58,324 nucleotides of DNA from JAHWKV01 sp040905365 (GTDB lineage Bacteria > Actinomycetota > CADDZG01 > JAHWKV01). A program made the position numbers and the translations under genes. Below, piece by piece: positions 8,533 through 17,418 of this stretch (within the stretch, counting starts at the first letter, position 1; the number at the start of each line of letters is the position of its first letter). Under the pieces are notes generated by a model. It did not search any database. It saw only the letters and a list, made by a program, of their open reading frames with translations, and had not been told where the DNA came from. The stretch lies in assembly GCA_040905365.1 (NCBI GenBank), contig JBBDRQ010000011.1, forward strand, positions 1-58,324, written 5' to 3'.

Positions 8533-9753
8533 ATGGAACCCGCCTACCAGATCGATCCGGCCCGGTTCGGGCCGAATTTCGTGATGCCGCCGGTTCCCGG
8601 AGCTGGCCGGCGAGCCGGGGAGCTTCAGTTTCGAATCGAGCTTCCGGACGACAAAGAGCCGCGGCATGAGATCGAGGGATCTTACGTACCCATACGCGGG
8701 TGGGTGTGGCACCCCAGGGGGGTGAACAGGATCGAGGCGCGCACCGGTAAAGGCCGGATTCCCGCCCAGGCGCGCTTTATGCGCCCGGACGTGGTTGATG
8801 CGCTGGCCGGCCATCCGACGGGGCTGCACAGCGGGTTTTACGTGGAGATCGATCGCGGGCTGTGGGACGACCGGCCCGAGCTGTGGGCGCAGGATGGCGC
8901 CGGGAGGTGGCACTGCTTCGCCGTCCTCAACACCGTCGAGTTGAGCGACGAGGTCTTCGATCAAGCCCAGAGCCGTCTGTTCGAGGTGCTGGCCTGCCCC
9001 ACGTGCCACGAATCGATAGGCAGGGCCCAAACCCAATGTCATGGATGCGGGCGGGAGGTTCACTGGCTGGGTGAGACGCCCAGCTTTTTGGGGGAGAAGG
9101 CATCACCGCTGTCCGGGGGAGAGCCGGTCAGCCGGCACGCCGCTTTGGACAACGTGGCTAACGACTACTTCGATCTGGCCTCGGGCGGCCTGTATCTCGA
9201 CGCTGGAGCCGGCTGGCCGCCCTTCAGCAGCGCCGATGTGATTCAACTGGAGATCGAGCGGTTTCCCAGCACCAATGTGGTTGGGGACGGAGCCGAGCTG
9301 CCGTTTAGAGACGCCACGTTTGACGGGATAATCTCGCACGCGGTGATGGAGCACGTAAAGGACCCCTTTGGCTACGCGCGCGAGTTGATTCGGGTGCTCA
9401 AGCCCGGAGCTCGCTTTATTTGCCACTCCGCATTCTTGCAACCGGTGCACGCGTACCCCGACCACTATTTCAACACCACCCTGGAGGGACTTAAGCTGCT
9501 TTTCAAGGGCGCCAGGATAGTAGAGGCAGGGGTGGCGCCATTTCAGATGCCCTGGCTCACAGTCGAGTGGATTCTGCGTTCTTACTGTGCGGGGTTCACC
9601 GACGATGAGCAGCGGGAGCGTTTTGAGAACACGCGCATCAAGGACCTGCTCGGTGACATGGAGGACGACCGGCCGATGGAGCAGTTCCAAGCCTTGACGG
9701 AGCACACAACCTTGGAACTGGCGGCCGGCGTGTACGTGCTGGGAGAGCGCTAG
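8533..9753 (+). CDS. Class I methyltransferase with internal zinc-ribbon (Trm112-like) segment
   Basis: A 406-residue protein. Residues 1-140 form a beta-rich region I do not recognise, including GWVWHPRGVNRIEA. A four-cysteine zinc ribbon follows (CPTCHESIG, then CHGCGREV, about residues 156-176) as in Trm112-type modules. The rest is a SAM-dependent methyltransferase of the Methyltransf_11 type (LDAGAGWPP as motif I; ISHAVMEHVKDPFGYARELIRVLKPGA as the post-I helix and strand 5). It starts 9 bases after the trimodular enzyme ends and is probably in the same operon. The likely role is methylation of glycan or lipid carrier; the substrate is unknown. Confidence 0.7.
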   Translation: MEPAYQIDPARFGPNFVMPPVPGAGRRAGELQFRIELPDDKEPRHEIEGSYVPIRGWVWHPRGVNRIEARTGKGRIPAQARFMRPDVVDALAGHPTGLHSGFYVEIDRGLWDDRPELWAQDGAGRWHCFAVLNTVELSDEVFDQAQSRLFEVLACPTCHESIGRAQTQCHGCGREVHWLGETPSFLGEKASPLSGGEPVSRHAALDNVANDYFDLASGGLYLDAGAGWPPFSSADVIQLEIERFPSTNVVGDGAELPFRDATFDGIISHAVMEHVKDPFGYARELIRVLKPGARFICHSAFLQPVHAYPDHYFNTTLEGLKLLFKGARIVEAGVAPFQMPWLTVEWILRSYCAGFTDDEQRERFENTRIKDLLGDMEDDRPMEQFQALTEHTTLELAAGVYVLGER

Positions 9754-9763
9754 TACTAGAGCA

Positions 9764-10774
9764 CTAGGCCCCGCGGCTGCCCCGGATATGCAGCAAACCA
9801 CCGTGGTGCCGCAGAAGGGGAAGTGAGCCGAGCAGACGCTCGGAGGTCTCAAGGACGGTACGTGCTCCTCCAGCGGGCAGCGGGTTTACGAAATGCGGCG
9901 GAAGGTAGACCATCGTCTCGGTGGCCAACTGCATGCCGGCGGCCGCCCCCCAGTCCTTTATCTCTTCTGCGCTCATCACGTAATGCTCGCTCGGGTGTTC
10001 CTCCCACAGCTTCTTCATCTTGACCAGTAGATCGAAAAGACCTCTGAATAGGCTCCGGTTGTTCTCCAGAGCAAAAAATTCCCCGCCGATTTGCATCACC
10101 CGCGCTACCTCCTTGAGGCAGTCGGCCGGTTCGCTCAGATGGTGCAGGACGCCGTAGATCAAGCTTGCGTCGAAGATCTGGTCCTGGAAAGGCAGGTTCT
10201 CGGCGTCTCCCATAACGTAAAAAAGTGATTCGTTGTCTGTGGCGTCCTCGATAGCCTTGGCGAGCATCCCTCGCGAGATGTCGACTCCCACGACTACCCG
10301 GTTCTCGGTTGCAAGCGGGCGGGAGATGCGGCCGTTACCGCAGCCAACCTCCAGGATCATCGAGTGTTTCTCCAGGTGCGGTCTCCAGAGGCCGGCGACC
10401 TTGCGGTCCACCTCCCGCCAAAAGACGCTGTCGGTCATCCCCTCGTAGAAGTTGACGATCTCATCGAAGATCTCCGACTGGCCGACCTTGTGCTCGTCCA
10501 CAAGCCTTGCCGGGTCAGGCCTGGCTCCCAGGTCCATCTCGGACAACTCCTTGGCGAAGCGGTTGGTGAAGGGGTTGCCCACAGTGTGCCAAAGCGGTTC
10601 GCGAACGATGAGCTCAGCAATCCGGTCTTCGATCTTGTACGCCATGTCGCAGGCGCCGCAGGTCAAAACCCCGTTGGCAACCACCGACTCACCGTCCGGC
10701 TCAAAGACGTGTACCTGCAGGTCGCCGGCGTGGCAGGAAGGGCAGCGCAGCCATTTGAGCAGCTCCAGTCTCAT
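9764..10774 (-). CDS. Trm112-like zinc ribbon fused to class I methyltransferase
   Basis: A 336-residue protein. It starts with a Trm112-like zinc ribbon (LLKWLRCPSCHAGDL and LTCGACDMAYKI), then a SAM methyltransferase with motif I ILEVGCGNGRISRPL, the acidic strand VVGVDISRGML, and the stretch DASLIYGVLHHLSEPADCLKEVARVM. It faces the preceding gene tail to tail with 10 bases between the stops. Its upstream gap (10775-10829) carries the perfect inverted repeat CTAGTG-N7-CACTAG. The acceptor is unknown; glycan methylation is inferred from context. Confidence 0.75.
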   Translation of the reverse strand: MRLELLKWLRCPSCHAGDLQVHVFEPDGESVVANGVLTCGACDMAYKIEDRIAELIVREPLWHTVGNPFTNRFAKELSEMDLGARPDPARLVDEHKVGQSEIFDEIVNFYEGMTDSVFWREVDRKVAGLWRPHLEKHSMILEVGCGNGRISRPLATENRVVVGVDISRGMLAKAIEDATDNESLFYVMGDAENLPFQDQIFDASLIYGVLHHLSEPADCLKEVARVMQIGGEFFALENNRSLFRGLFDLLVKMKKLWEEHPSEHYVMSAEEIKDWGAAAGMQLATETMVYLPPHFVNPLPAGGARTVLETSERLLGSLPLLRHHGGLLHIRGSRGA

Positions 10775-10795
10775 CGGCAGTTCCGTCCCGGGAGG

Positions 10796-10814
10796 CTAGT
10801 GCCGTGACCACTAG
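10796..10814. promoter_or_regulatory. 19-bp inverted repeat CTAGTG-N7-CACTAG
   Basis: The two 6-bp arms are perfectly complementary. Read on the minus strand, it matches the element at 36-54 at 18 of 19 positions, including the 7-base spacer GTCACGG. It lies 22 bases upstream of the ATG at 10774. A TAGCCT hexamer overlaps its downstream arm, and AATAAT is further upstream on the same strand. This arrangement fits an operator that overlaps a promoter; the binding protein is not known. Confidence 0.5.
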
Positions 10815-10829
10815 GGTGATTATTGAGGT

Positions 10830-11567
10830 TCATTGGACGCGGGTACCTCCGAACAGCTGAAACGGCAGGATCGGCTCCAGCGGAGCGATCCGCTGGACGA
10901 TCGACTCTACCCGAGCGGCCCCGGGCAAGTTGGTGACAACGGGCGGGAAGAAACCGAATCGGTGGGTGGCGATGTCGATGAACCCGGCTTCGAGCATCGC
11001 CGGAACCAGGTGCCGCTCGGTCATCTTCAGCATGCCCTTCTCGGCAGTCCAGGCCATCCCGCGGGTCAAGCTTATTTGTAAGTAGTACAGGGGATTGGCG
11101 GGGTTGGGCTCCAAAAAAGCCACTCTGCCGCCCGGTCGCACCAGCTTGCTTGCTGCAGAAAAGCAGCTTCGTAGGTCGTACACGTGGTGAAGCACGAAGA
11201 AGCCGATAACCGCGTCGTACTTGCCGAACATCTCGGCAGGGCAGTCGACCAGGTCGTAGGCGTGGACGGGCAGGTCGTAGCGTCCGGCGTTGATCTCACC
11301 CAGCTGTTCGATGAGGCTCGGTGATAGGTCGAGCCCTTCGACATGGACCCCCAACTCGGCCAGGATGAACGTATAGCGCCCCAGCCCGCAGCCCACTTCC
11401 AAGACGCGGTCCCCGGGACGGATTCCGGCAAAGTGCATCATCTGCTGGACGTGCCGGCGCAGGTAAACCGACCCCGTGGGATCAAGAGTGGCCCGGCCGC
11501 CGTGGTCGAAGTACTCCTTTTGGTAGGTGTTGTGGCGGGCTACGGAGTCGGAGTCTTTAAGGTTCAC
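10830..11567 (-). CDS. Class I SAM-dependent methyltransferase
   Basis: A 245-residue methyltransferase with motif I VLEVGCGLGRYTFIL, motif II end VEGLDLSPSLIEQL, and IGFFVLHHVYDLRSCFSAASKLVRPGGRVAFLEPNP covering the later strands of the Rossmann core (quoted in parts: FFVLHHVYDLR and LVRPGGRVAFLEPNP). The C-terminal part after GGTRVQ is short. GTG 11567 overlaps the stop of the upstream GT2-methyltransferase gene as GTGA, so the two are translationally coupled. It probably methylates the same glycan or its carrier. The substrate cannot be read from the sequence. Confidence 0.75.
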   Translation of the reverse strand: MNLKDSDSVARHNTYQKEYFDHGGRATLDPTGSVYLRRHVQQMMHFAGIRPGDRVLEVGCGLGRYTFILAELGVHVEGLDLSPSLIEQLGEINAGRYDLPVHAYDLVDCPAEMFGKYDAVIGFFVLHHVYDLRSCFSAASKLVRPGGRVAFLEPNPANPLYYLQISLTRGMAWTAEKGMLKMTERHLVPAMLEAGFIDIATHRFGFFPPVVTNLPGAARVESIVQRIAPLEPILPFQLFGGTRVQ

Positions 11568-13099
11568 CGGGCGTTCGAACTCCCCAAAGGCTCGGGAGCG
11601 AAGGCCCCCAGCGTTGCGCCGGGTAGGTCCGCATCCTGCGGGGCCGGCTGGGCGACGGCCAGCACCGAAAGACCAAAGGGCAAATCGAAGCTTCGCATCA
11701 GCTTCAACTCGGTCTGGCTGATCTTGAGCAGCAGCCGGTTGAGGGCCGCCGGTACCTCAAAATCGTCGGCGGAGTCGGTTGAACCGAACAGGGTCCGGAG
11801 CTTTCTGAATACCCACGCGATCGGCAGCAGCCAACTGTGAAAGTAGGTCAGCCGCTGCAGCGTGTACCCGCTTGACTCGAGCTCGGCTTTGAGTGTGTGT
11901 CGGGTGTATCTGCGGTAATGGCCCAGCACGTGGTCGGCGTAACTCCACATCCACTGGAACGCCGGTACCGTGATTAGCAGGATGCCCTCGGGCGCCAAAA
12001 CGTTGCGAATCTCCCGCAGCAGTTGTTCGGGCCGTGCGTGGTGCTCGAGCACGTCGAGCAGGAGGGCAGCATCAAAGGACCCCCGGGCAAAAGGCAGGTT
12101 GCCGGCCTCCGCCCGCACCAACCGTACGAGCCCCCGTGCCCTGGCGTGGTCGAGGGCCTGCGTGGACAGATCGACGCCGAAGGCCAAACGGGAGCGCCCC
12201 GCCTCGGCCACCATGGCGCCCCCACCGCAGCCGACGTCCAAGCAGCGAATCGTATAGGGCGCAGCCTGCAGGTTGGAGGTGACCAGCTGGCGTTTGGCCT
12301 GGTACCACCAGTGCCGGTCTTCCGATCGCGACATAGCGTCCATGGCCTGGTGGGTGGGCACTCCGGGAGCGTGAATCTGACCCCGATCCAGCCGGCGGAC
12401 GATCCTCAGTACGTCGCGGGACATCCGCACCGAGTCCCGCAGCATCGACAGCTTGCTGCCTTCCGTATGGGCCCACCGGACCGGAACCTCTTTCACATCG
12501 AAGCCCAGCCGCGCGGCGAGCACCACCAGTTCGGCATCGAACGCGAAACCGTCTAAGCGCTGGTGCCGGAAGACCTCCTCGGCCACCTCGGCTCTCCACA
12601 GTTTTAGTCCGCACTGGGTATCCCGAAACGGAATATCCGCCATCTTTCGCAGTAGGAAATTAAAGATGCGCCCGGCCAGTTCTCGATACCAGGCGGGGTG
12701 CACCTCAATGACGGAATCGGGAAGTCCCCGGGAGGAGATGGCCATGTCGCCGCCCGCCACCAGGCTCTTGTACAGCTTCTCGATGGCGTCGGTACCCGGA
12801 CTCAGATCGGCGTCGAAGCATCCGACGATAGGCGCCTTGACGCGGTGCATGCCCTCCCGCACTGCGGCACCCTTGCCTCGATGGGGGTTCTCCGACAGCT
12901 CAACTTCAAACCAGTCGTCGTTGTGGTCGGTGTGCTGCCGGGCTATCTTGCACGTGCCGTCGGTGCTTCCGTCGTCGGAAACCACGACGTGAAGGCGGAT
13001 GGAGGTTTCCCGTGCGAACTCATCCAGTCGCGCCAGAGTGCGAGGGAGCCTTTGTTCCTCGTTGAACGTTGGGATTACGAGGGACAGGTCTGCTTGCAT
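11564..13099 (-). CDS. GT2 glycosyltransferase fused to a class I methyltransferase
   Basis: A 511-residue fusion. Residues 1-245 are a GT2 domain of the polyprenyl-phosphate sugar transferase type (LSLVIPTFNEEQRLPRTL, SDDGSTDGT, GKGAAVREGM, GCFDADLSPGTDAI, FRDTQCGLKLWRAEV). From about residue 250 it is a methyltransferase (IRCLDVGCGGGAMVAEAG, DAALLLDVLEHHARPEQLL, WMWSYADHVLGHYRRYTR). The last motif resembles methyltransferases fused to dolichyl-phosphate glycosyltransferase-like proteins. The GT2 part probably makes a polyprenyl-phosphate sugar that the large membrane proteins of this locus could use as donor; that link is inferred. Confidence 0.8.
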   Translation of the reverse strand: MQADLSLVIPTFNEEQRLPRTLARLDEFARETSIRLHVVVSDDGSTDGTCKIARQHTDHNDDWFEVELSENPHRGKGAAVREGMHRVKAPIVGCFDADLSPGTDAIEKLYKSLVAGGDMAISSRGLPDSVIEVHPAWYRELAGRIFNFLLRKMADIPFRDTQCGLKLWRAEVAEEVFRHQRLDGFAFDAELVVLAARLGFDVKEVPVRWAHTEGSKLSMLRDSVRMSRDVLRIVRRLDRGQIHAPGVPTHQAMDAMSRSEDRHWWYQAKRQLVTSNLQAAPYTIRCLDVGCGGGAMVAEAGRSRLAFGVDLSTQALDHARARGLVRLVRAEAGNLPFARGSFDAALLLDVLEHHARPEQLLREIRNVLAPEGILLITVPAFQWMWSYADHVLGHYRRYTRHTLKAELESSGYTLQRLTYFHSWLLPIAWVFRKLRTLFGSTDSADDFEVPAALNRLLLKISQTELKLMRSFDLPFGLSVLAVAQPAPQDADLPGATLGAFAPEPLGSSNAR

Positions 13100-13217
13100 A
13101 GCGTTCTACTCACTTGGATTTGGTCGGGTACGCCGGACGCGGACGGGACCCTGGAAGGATACAGGCCCCCGCGGGGACTCGCCAGATACATGTGCACCGG
13201 TCCGTCCCGGCCGGCCT

Positions 13218-13251
13218 CAAACCTCGCAAAAGTTAGTGGCCAGGATACTAG
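13218..13251 (+). repeat. 34-bp imperfect repeat, copy 2
   Basis: Matches 21-54 at 29 of 34 positions and includes TTAGTG-N7-TACTAG (13233-13251), a degenerate version of the same near-palindrome. It lies in the 230-base gap between the divergent GT2-methyltransferase gene (start 13099, minus) and the GT2 gene (start 13330, plus), and could serve either. Confidence 0.5.
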
Positions 13252-13329
13252 CAACGCCTGCGCCGGGATATCATCCACAGGGTCGGGGCAATGAGACACC
13301 GGATAATCCGGTCTGCAGGAGGTGCCTGA

Positions 13330-14091
13330 GTGTATCGGCAATGGTCGGTGAGTGTGGTCTTGCCGACGTACAACGAGCGGGACTCGATCAAGGAGTGCAT
13401 CCGGCGCTTCGAGCGTACCGGTGTGGTCGACGAGATCATCGTAGTCAACAACAACGCCGCACCGGGAACCTCGGAGGAGGTTGCATCCACCAGCGCCGTT
13501 GAGGTGATGGAGGACCGCCAGGGTTATGGGTCGGCTATCATGCGCGGCCTCCAGGAGGCCGGAGGCGATCTGGTGTGCATTTGTGAACCGGACGGCACCT
13601 TCGAGCCCGAAGACATCTTCAAGCTGCTTGCCTACTGCGCCAACGTCGAGATCGTGTACGGAACCCGCACCGTGGGGGAGTTCATCTGGCAGGACGCCAA
13701 TATGGGCTGGTTTATACGCTTGGGCAATTGGGCCGTGGCGAAGCTCATGGAGGTCTTGTTCAACACCAACTCGCTGTCGGATGTCGGCTGTACACTGCGC
13801 TTGCTAACGCGGGATGCGGTGGCGACCATCTTGCCCGCGGCCAAGGAAACCGGTAACTGCTTCGGCGCCGAGATGATGCTCCTGTCCCGAATTCTGCGGA
13901 TGCGCAGCGTGCAGATTCCCGTGAACTACCGTGCGCGGGTGGGGGATTCGTCGGTGACGGGCCGGCGGATCGGAGCCGTTAAGGTTGGGGCCAGAATGAT
14001 ATGGCTGGTGCTTTCGTACCGGACCAAGGCGGGCAGGATCCGGTCCAGGGCAGCCGAGCGGGCTTCGGAGATCGAACGGGCGGTCGCGTAG
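13330..14091 (+). CDS. GT2 glycosyltransferase, polyprenyl-phosphate mannosyl/glucosyltransferase-like
   Basis: A 253-residue GT2 enzyme. It shows VSVVLPTYNERDSIKECI, a short nucleotide motif VVNNNAAPGT (less acidic than the usual DDGS), GYGSAIMRGLQEAGGDLVCI, the DXD-like CEPDGTF and DVGCTLRLLTRDA. The order matches the DPM1/GtrB catalytic domain without C-terminal membrane helices. GTG 13330 has a strong AGGAGGT seven bases upstream (13317-13323). It may charge a lipid carrier with a sugar for the membrane glycosyltransferases of the locus. The donor sugar is not predictable. Confidence 0.75.
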   Translation: MYRQWSVSVVLPTYNERDSIKECIRRFERTGVVDEIIVVNNNAAPGTSEEVASTSAVEVMEDRQGYGSAIMRGLQEAGGDLVCICEPDGTFEPEDIFKLLAYCANVEIVYGTRTVGEFIWQDANMGWFIRLGNWAVAKLMEVLFNTNSLSDVGCTLRLLTRDAVATILPAAKETGNCFGAEMMLLSRILRMRSVQIPVNYRARVGDSSVTGRRIGAVKVGARMIWLVLSYRTKAGRIRSRAAERASEIERAVA

Positions 14092-14179
14092 GGCTCCGCC
14101 TCAGGCAGCGTGGATCTTGAGCGCGGCCGTACGTTGTCTGCACGCCCGTGTGCTCGAAAAAAGGACCGACGGTGATTCA

Positions 14180-15088
14180 ATGACCGAGGCACGCGAGAAC
14201 AAACGCTTACTGTCGTGGACCGGGGAGCGGTGTGTGCCCTGGGCGGACGAGGCAAGCGTAATCCACGAGCACCTGCACCGCTATCTGTTCAGCCGGCCCC
14301 TGGTGGAGGGCAAAGAGGTGTTGGACCTGGGCAGCGGTGAGGGCTACGGATCGCAGATTCTCGCATCGAGCGCGCGACGGGTGGCGGGCATCGAACTTGA
14401 TCCGCTGGCCGTGGAGCATGCCCGACTCAATTACCGGGATTCAAACCTCGCGTTTGTCGAGGGGTCGGTTCTGGACCTGCGTCAGTTCGAGGACGGTTCG
14501 TTCGACGCGGCGGTTTGCTTCGAGGTGATCGAGCATGTGTCGGATCACGACCGGCTGCTGGCCGAGGTGAGCCGGGTCTTGCGCCCCGGCGGTATCTTCA
14601 TCGTGTCCACCCCCGACCGCGAGGTGTACAACACCGAGCTTGGCCACGTTAATCCGTACCACCTCAAAGAGATGGATCTGCAGGAGTTCACAACCCTGCT
14701 CTCCTCCCAGTTTGCCCACTCGGTCGTATGGGGCCAGCGCGCGGTGTCGGGATCGGTTCTTAGCCGTTTGGATTCGGCAACCCACCGCGGCGTGGACCGG
14801 TTGCCCGTCCGGCGTGAAAATGACCGGTGGAGCGTCGTTGAGCCGCCGGCAGCCAAATATCTCATAGCCGTGGCTTCCAACGACCCGGTCCCGCAGCTGC
14901 CTAGCGACTCGCTGTTGTTTGAAACGGGGTCGGCGGCGGGCGGCGAAGCGTCGATGCGGGAAAGGCACCCCTGGCTGGGCGAGGCGGTGCTCGTCGGCCG
15001 CTCGCTCATCGAATCGATGCGCCGTCGAGCCGCCCTGGTCATGAGGGAGCGAAACCGCCGGCGGGAGGCTAAAGCCGATTCTTCCTAA
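14180..15088 (+). CDS. Class I SAM-dependent methyltransferase
   Basis: A methyltransferase of about 302 residues from ATG 14180. Motif I is EVLDLGSGEGYGSQIL, the acidic strand end is VAGIELDPLAVEHA, and the core continues with AVCFEVIEHVSDHDRLLAEVSRVLRPGG (in two parts: CFEVIEHVSDHDRL and VSRVLRPGGIFIVSTPD). The sequence TGERCVPW near the N-terminus is common in methyltransferases beside glycosyltransferase genes. An upstream GTG at 14117 would add 21 residues of non-conserved character. The last codons overlap the convergent membrane-protein gene by 4 bases. Confidence 0.75.
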   Translation: MTEARENKRLLSWTGERCVPWADEASVIHEHLHRYLFSRPLVEGKEVLDLGSGEGYGSQILASSARRVAGIELDPLAVEHARLNYRDSNLAFVEGSVLDLRQFEDGSFDAAVCFEVIEHVSDHDRLLAEVSRVLRPGGIFIVSTPDREVYNTELGHVNPYHLKEMDLQEFTTLLSSQFAHSVVWGQRAVSGSVLSRLDSATHRGVDRLPVRRENDRWSVVEPPAAKYLIAVASNDPVPQLPSDSLLFETGSAAGGEASMRERHPWLGEAVLVGRSLIESMRRRAALVMRERNRRREAKADSS

Positions 15089-17418
15089 GGCACTAGCTCC
15101 TTGAGCCGCCACAGCTGGTAGGGAAATATCTCGCTTTCCAGCTCGTAGTCTTGGTGAACCGCCTCGATGAGAATTTCCCACGTGTCTTGGTAGTGGCTGT
15201 AGGGGCCGGGACCGTATCCGAAACGACCCCACACGACGAACTCGAGGGTTTCGGGTTCTATGCCCAGGCGGATAAGAACGTAGTCGGGAGGGTCCTGCTT
15301 GAAAGATCTGCGCACGTCCTCGACCAGATCTTTGGTATGGGCTGCGGTAAACGGGCGCGAGTATCTCCCGTACGGAGCGGTGCCGGTGGCAACATAAAAG
15401 AGCGAGCCCGTCTCATCGACCACCGCGAAGCGGTGGGAGTCCTTTTTGAGAGCCTCCAACCGGTCTACGATTGCCTGGAAGTGTTGCGCCGTATCCTGCA
15501 TATGCGGGGGGAGTCCGCACAGGTCGCGGGGTTCGGTCAGCAGGCAAACTTCCGGATCGGCGGCCCCGCGGTGGTCCGTCGAGATTTTGCCGGTCGCAAA
15601 ACCCGGGTAATCGTCGATTTGATCGATGAAGGCCGGTGTGGCTGCCAGTCCCAGCGCGGCCAGGCTGATGAGCGCGTAGGGAACCTTGGGCAGCAGTAGA
15701 GTGCGCAGTGCTCGTGGATGGGCCGACTTTAGGTAGGCGCCGGTTTGCACAGCCGCCTTGTCTATCAGGATCGCGGCGAGGATGGTCGCCGGGATCACCA
15801 GGCGCGGAAGTATCGACTCGTGTGAATGGCCCACAAACTTCGTTAAAAGGAGCAGTCCGTAAGCGGCCAGAAAGCCGTTGAACACCTCAAAGTGGCGCGC
15901 TCGCCGATGGATCAGTCTGGCCAGGGAGTAGATGACCACGCTCAGGTAGCCGATCACCAGCAACGCAAACGAGACCACCGTTGCCGCCGGCGCCGAGGTC
16001 ACTATGGGCAGCATCCCGAAGCCTCCCGAGAACTCGAGCGGCGCCTCCAGCCAGCCGGTGATGAAATCGGCGTTGAAGATCCTGCCCCGGCCGGCGATGG
16101 CCAGCCCGGTTGCGAGTACCCCCAGCGCGACGGCGGCCCATAGCGCCAGGTCCTGAGCCCTTTTACGGCGGTCTCCCTCCAATCCCAGAATGCACAGCCA
16201 GTAAAAGCCGGTAGCGGCAGCCAGCTCGGCGCCCGTGTCGATCACGAATACCAGGGCCAGACCCACCGTCGATCCGGCAACGACGGCCCAAACCCGCTTG
16301 TGCGACCTCCAGTACATCCACAAGGCGATGAAGCACCAGACGTCGAAAGGCCATCGAAGAACGGTCACATTGGGGGTTCGCCAGATGATCAAGTCCTGCA
16401 TCCACAGAAAGAACGGTGTCATAGCCAGGGCGGTGCCTACCGCAGCGGAAAAGGGGCGGTGTGTTACCAGACGCAGCAACAAGTACACGCCGATTAAGTA
16501 AATGCAGGCGTAAATGGAGCCGACTTGGATCATGCGCCCGTAGGACAGAGGGAACCACTCCGACAGACCTGCAAACACCATCGCCCAGCCGAACCCGTAG
16601 GCGGCGTGGACCTCCGATCCCAGCGCCAGGCCGTTGCGCAGTGCCAGCGCCGGCCCCATCGCAAAGTAATCCCAATGCAGTAGCGTCTCCTCGACGAATA
16701 CCCTGCCGGCTACCTCTCGCCAATTCGGTACATAGATGAGTGCAGCCACCGCCGGCGGCACTATCAGGTCCCACAAGCTCAGGAGGCGGCGCGCGGGGTC
16801 GGGCTTCGCGTCCGAGCGCAGCAGCTTCGCCGTCACCGAAGGACGGTGTCCGCCACCTGATGTGCGTGCACCCAGCGCGGCGCCGGCGGTTGCTGCCGCG
16901 ATGATCGCGAAGCCCAGATAGCGGGCAGGCTCAATCTGAGAAGCGTCCGGCGGGACGACCATCGATTGTACGATCGTGAACTGCCACAGATAGGCGGCGG
17001 TGCCGGCTACGGCGACGGCGACTTGCAGATATGTCTGCTTCACCAGCCGTGACCCGGTTGGCGGATCGGCGACGGCCGTCAGGCGCCGGTTCCAGCCGGC
17101 GATGAACGCGGCCCCCAGCGCCGCGGCCAGCACCAGGGCGGCCAGGTAGAGCGCGATGTCCCATTCGGGATAGAACAAATACTCGCCCCATTGGGAGAGA
17201 TCTTCGACCGGCCGCGGCGGCGGCGGTACCACCAGCAGCGCGGTCAGCAGCACCTGCAGAACCAGTGCTGCAGTAAGTGCGGCCGGACCTACGAGGCTGA
17301 AAGAGTAAATTTCCGCCGGGACCGGGTCCGGAAACTTAAGCGGCCCCAGCCCCTTCAGTCGGTTACCCAATGCAGCGCCAGGATACCGCCGGTGGCCGCG
17401 GGTCGGGTGCGGGCTCAA
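15085..17418 (-). CDS. Large polytopic membrane protein, GT-C-like, paralogue B
   Basis: A 777-residue protein with roughly a dozen hydrophobic segments between residues 40 and 590, then a soluble C-terminal domain of about 180 residues containing YVLIRLGIEPETLEFV and a tail ending LWRLKELV. It is clearly paralogous to the preceding gene: both share HWDYYAMGP/HWDYFAMGP, SYGRMIQVGS(I/V)YACIYL, FDVWCFIAL and HFEVFNGFLA(A/V)YGLLLL at equal positions. No family is recognised by motif. The topology fits GT-C glycosyltransferases that use polyprenyl-phosphate sugars on the outer face. TTG 17418 overlaps the upstream stop as TTGA, implying coupled translation. Confidence 0.6.
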   Translation of the reverse strand: MSPHPTRGHRRYPGAALGNRLKGLGPLKFPDPVPAEIYSFSLVGPAALTAALVLQVLLTALLVVPPPPRPVEDLSQWGEYLFYPEWDIALYLAALVLAAALGAAFIAGWNRRLTAVADPPTGSRLVKQTYLQVAVAVAGTAAYLWQFTIVQSMVVPPDASQIEPARYLGFAIIAAATAGAALGARTSGGGHRPSVTAKLLRSDAKPDPARRLLSLWDLIVPPAVAALIYVPNWREVAGRVFVEETLLHWDYFAMGPALALRNGLALGSEVHAAYGFGWAMVFAGLSEWFPLSYGRMIQVGSIYACIYLIGVYLLLRLVTHRPFSAAVGTALAMTPFFLWMQDLIIWRTPNVTVLRWPFDVWCFIALWMYWRSHKRVWAVVAGSTVGLALVFVIDTGAELAAATGFYWLCILGLEGDRRKRAQDLALWAAVALGVLATGLAIAGRGRIFNADFITGWLEAPLEFSGGFGMLPIVTSAPAATVVSFALLVIGYLSVVIYSLARLIHRRARHFEVFNGFLAAYGLLLLTKFVGHSHESILPRLVIPATILAAILIDKAAVQTGAYLKSAHPRALRTLLLPKVPYALISLAALGLAATPAFIDQIDDYPGFATGKISTDHRGAADPEVCLLTEPRDLCGLPPHMQDTAQHFQAIVDRLEALKKDSHRFAVVDETGSLFYVATGTAPYGRYSRPFTAAHTKDLVEDVRRSFKQDPPDYVLIRLGIEPETLEFVVWGRFGYGPGPYSHYQDTWEILIEAVHQDYELESEIFPYQLWRLKELVP

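Noticed and set aside
9750..9769. CTAG-rich palindrome between convergent methyltransferase genes
   Set aside because: It consists mostly of the two stop codons and their flanks, with different spacing from the 19-bp element; no reason to call it an operator.
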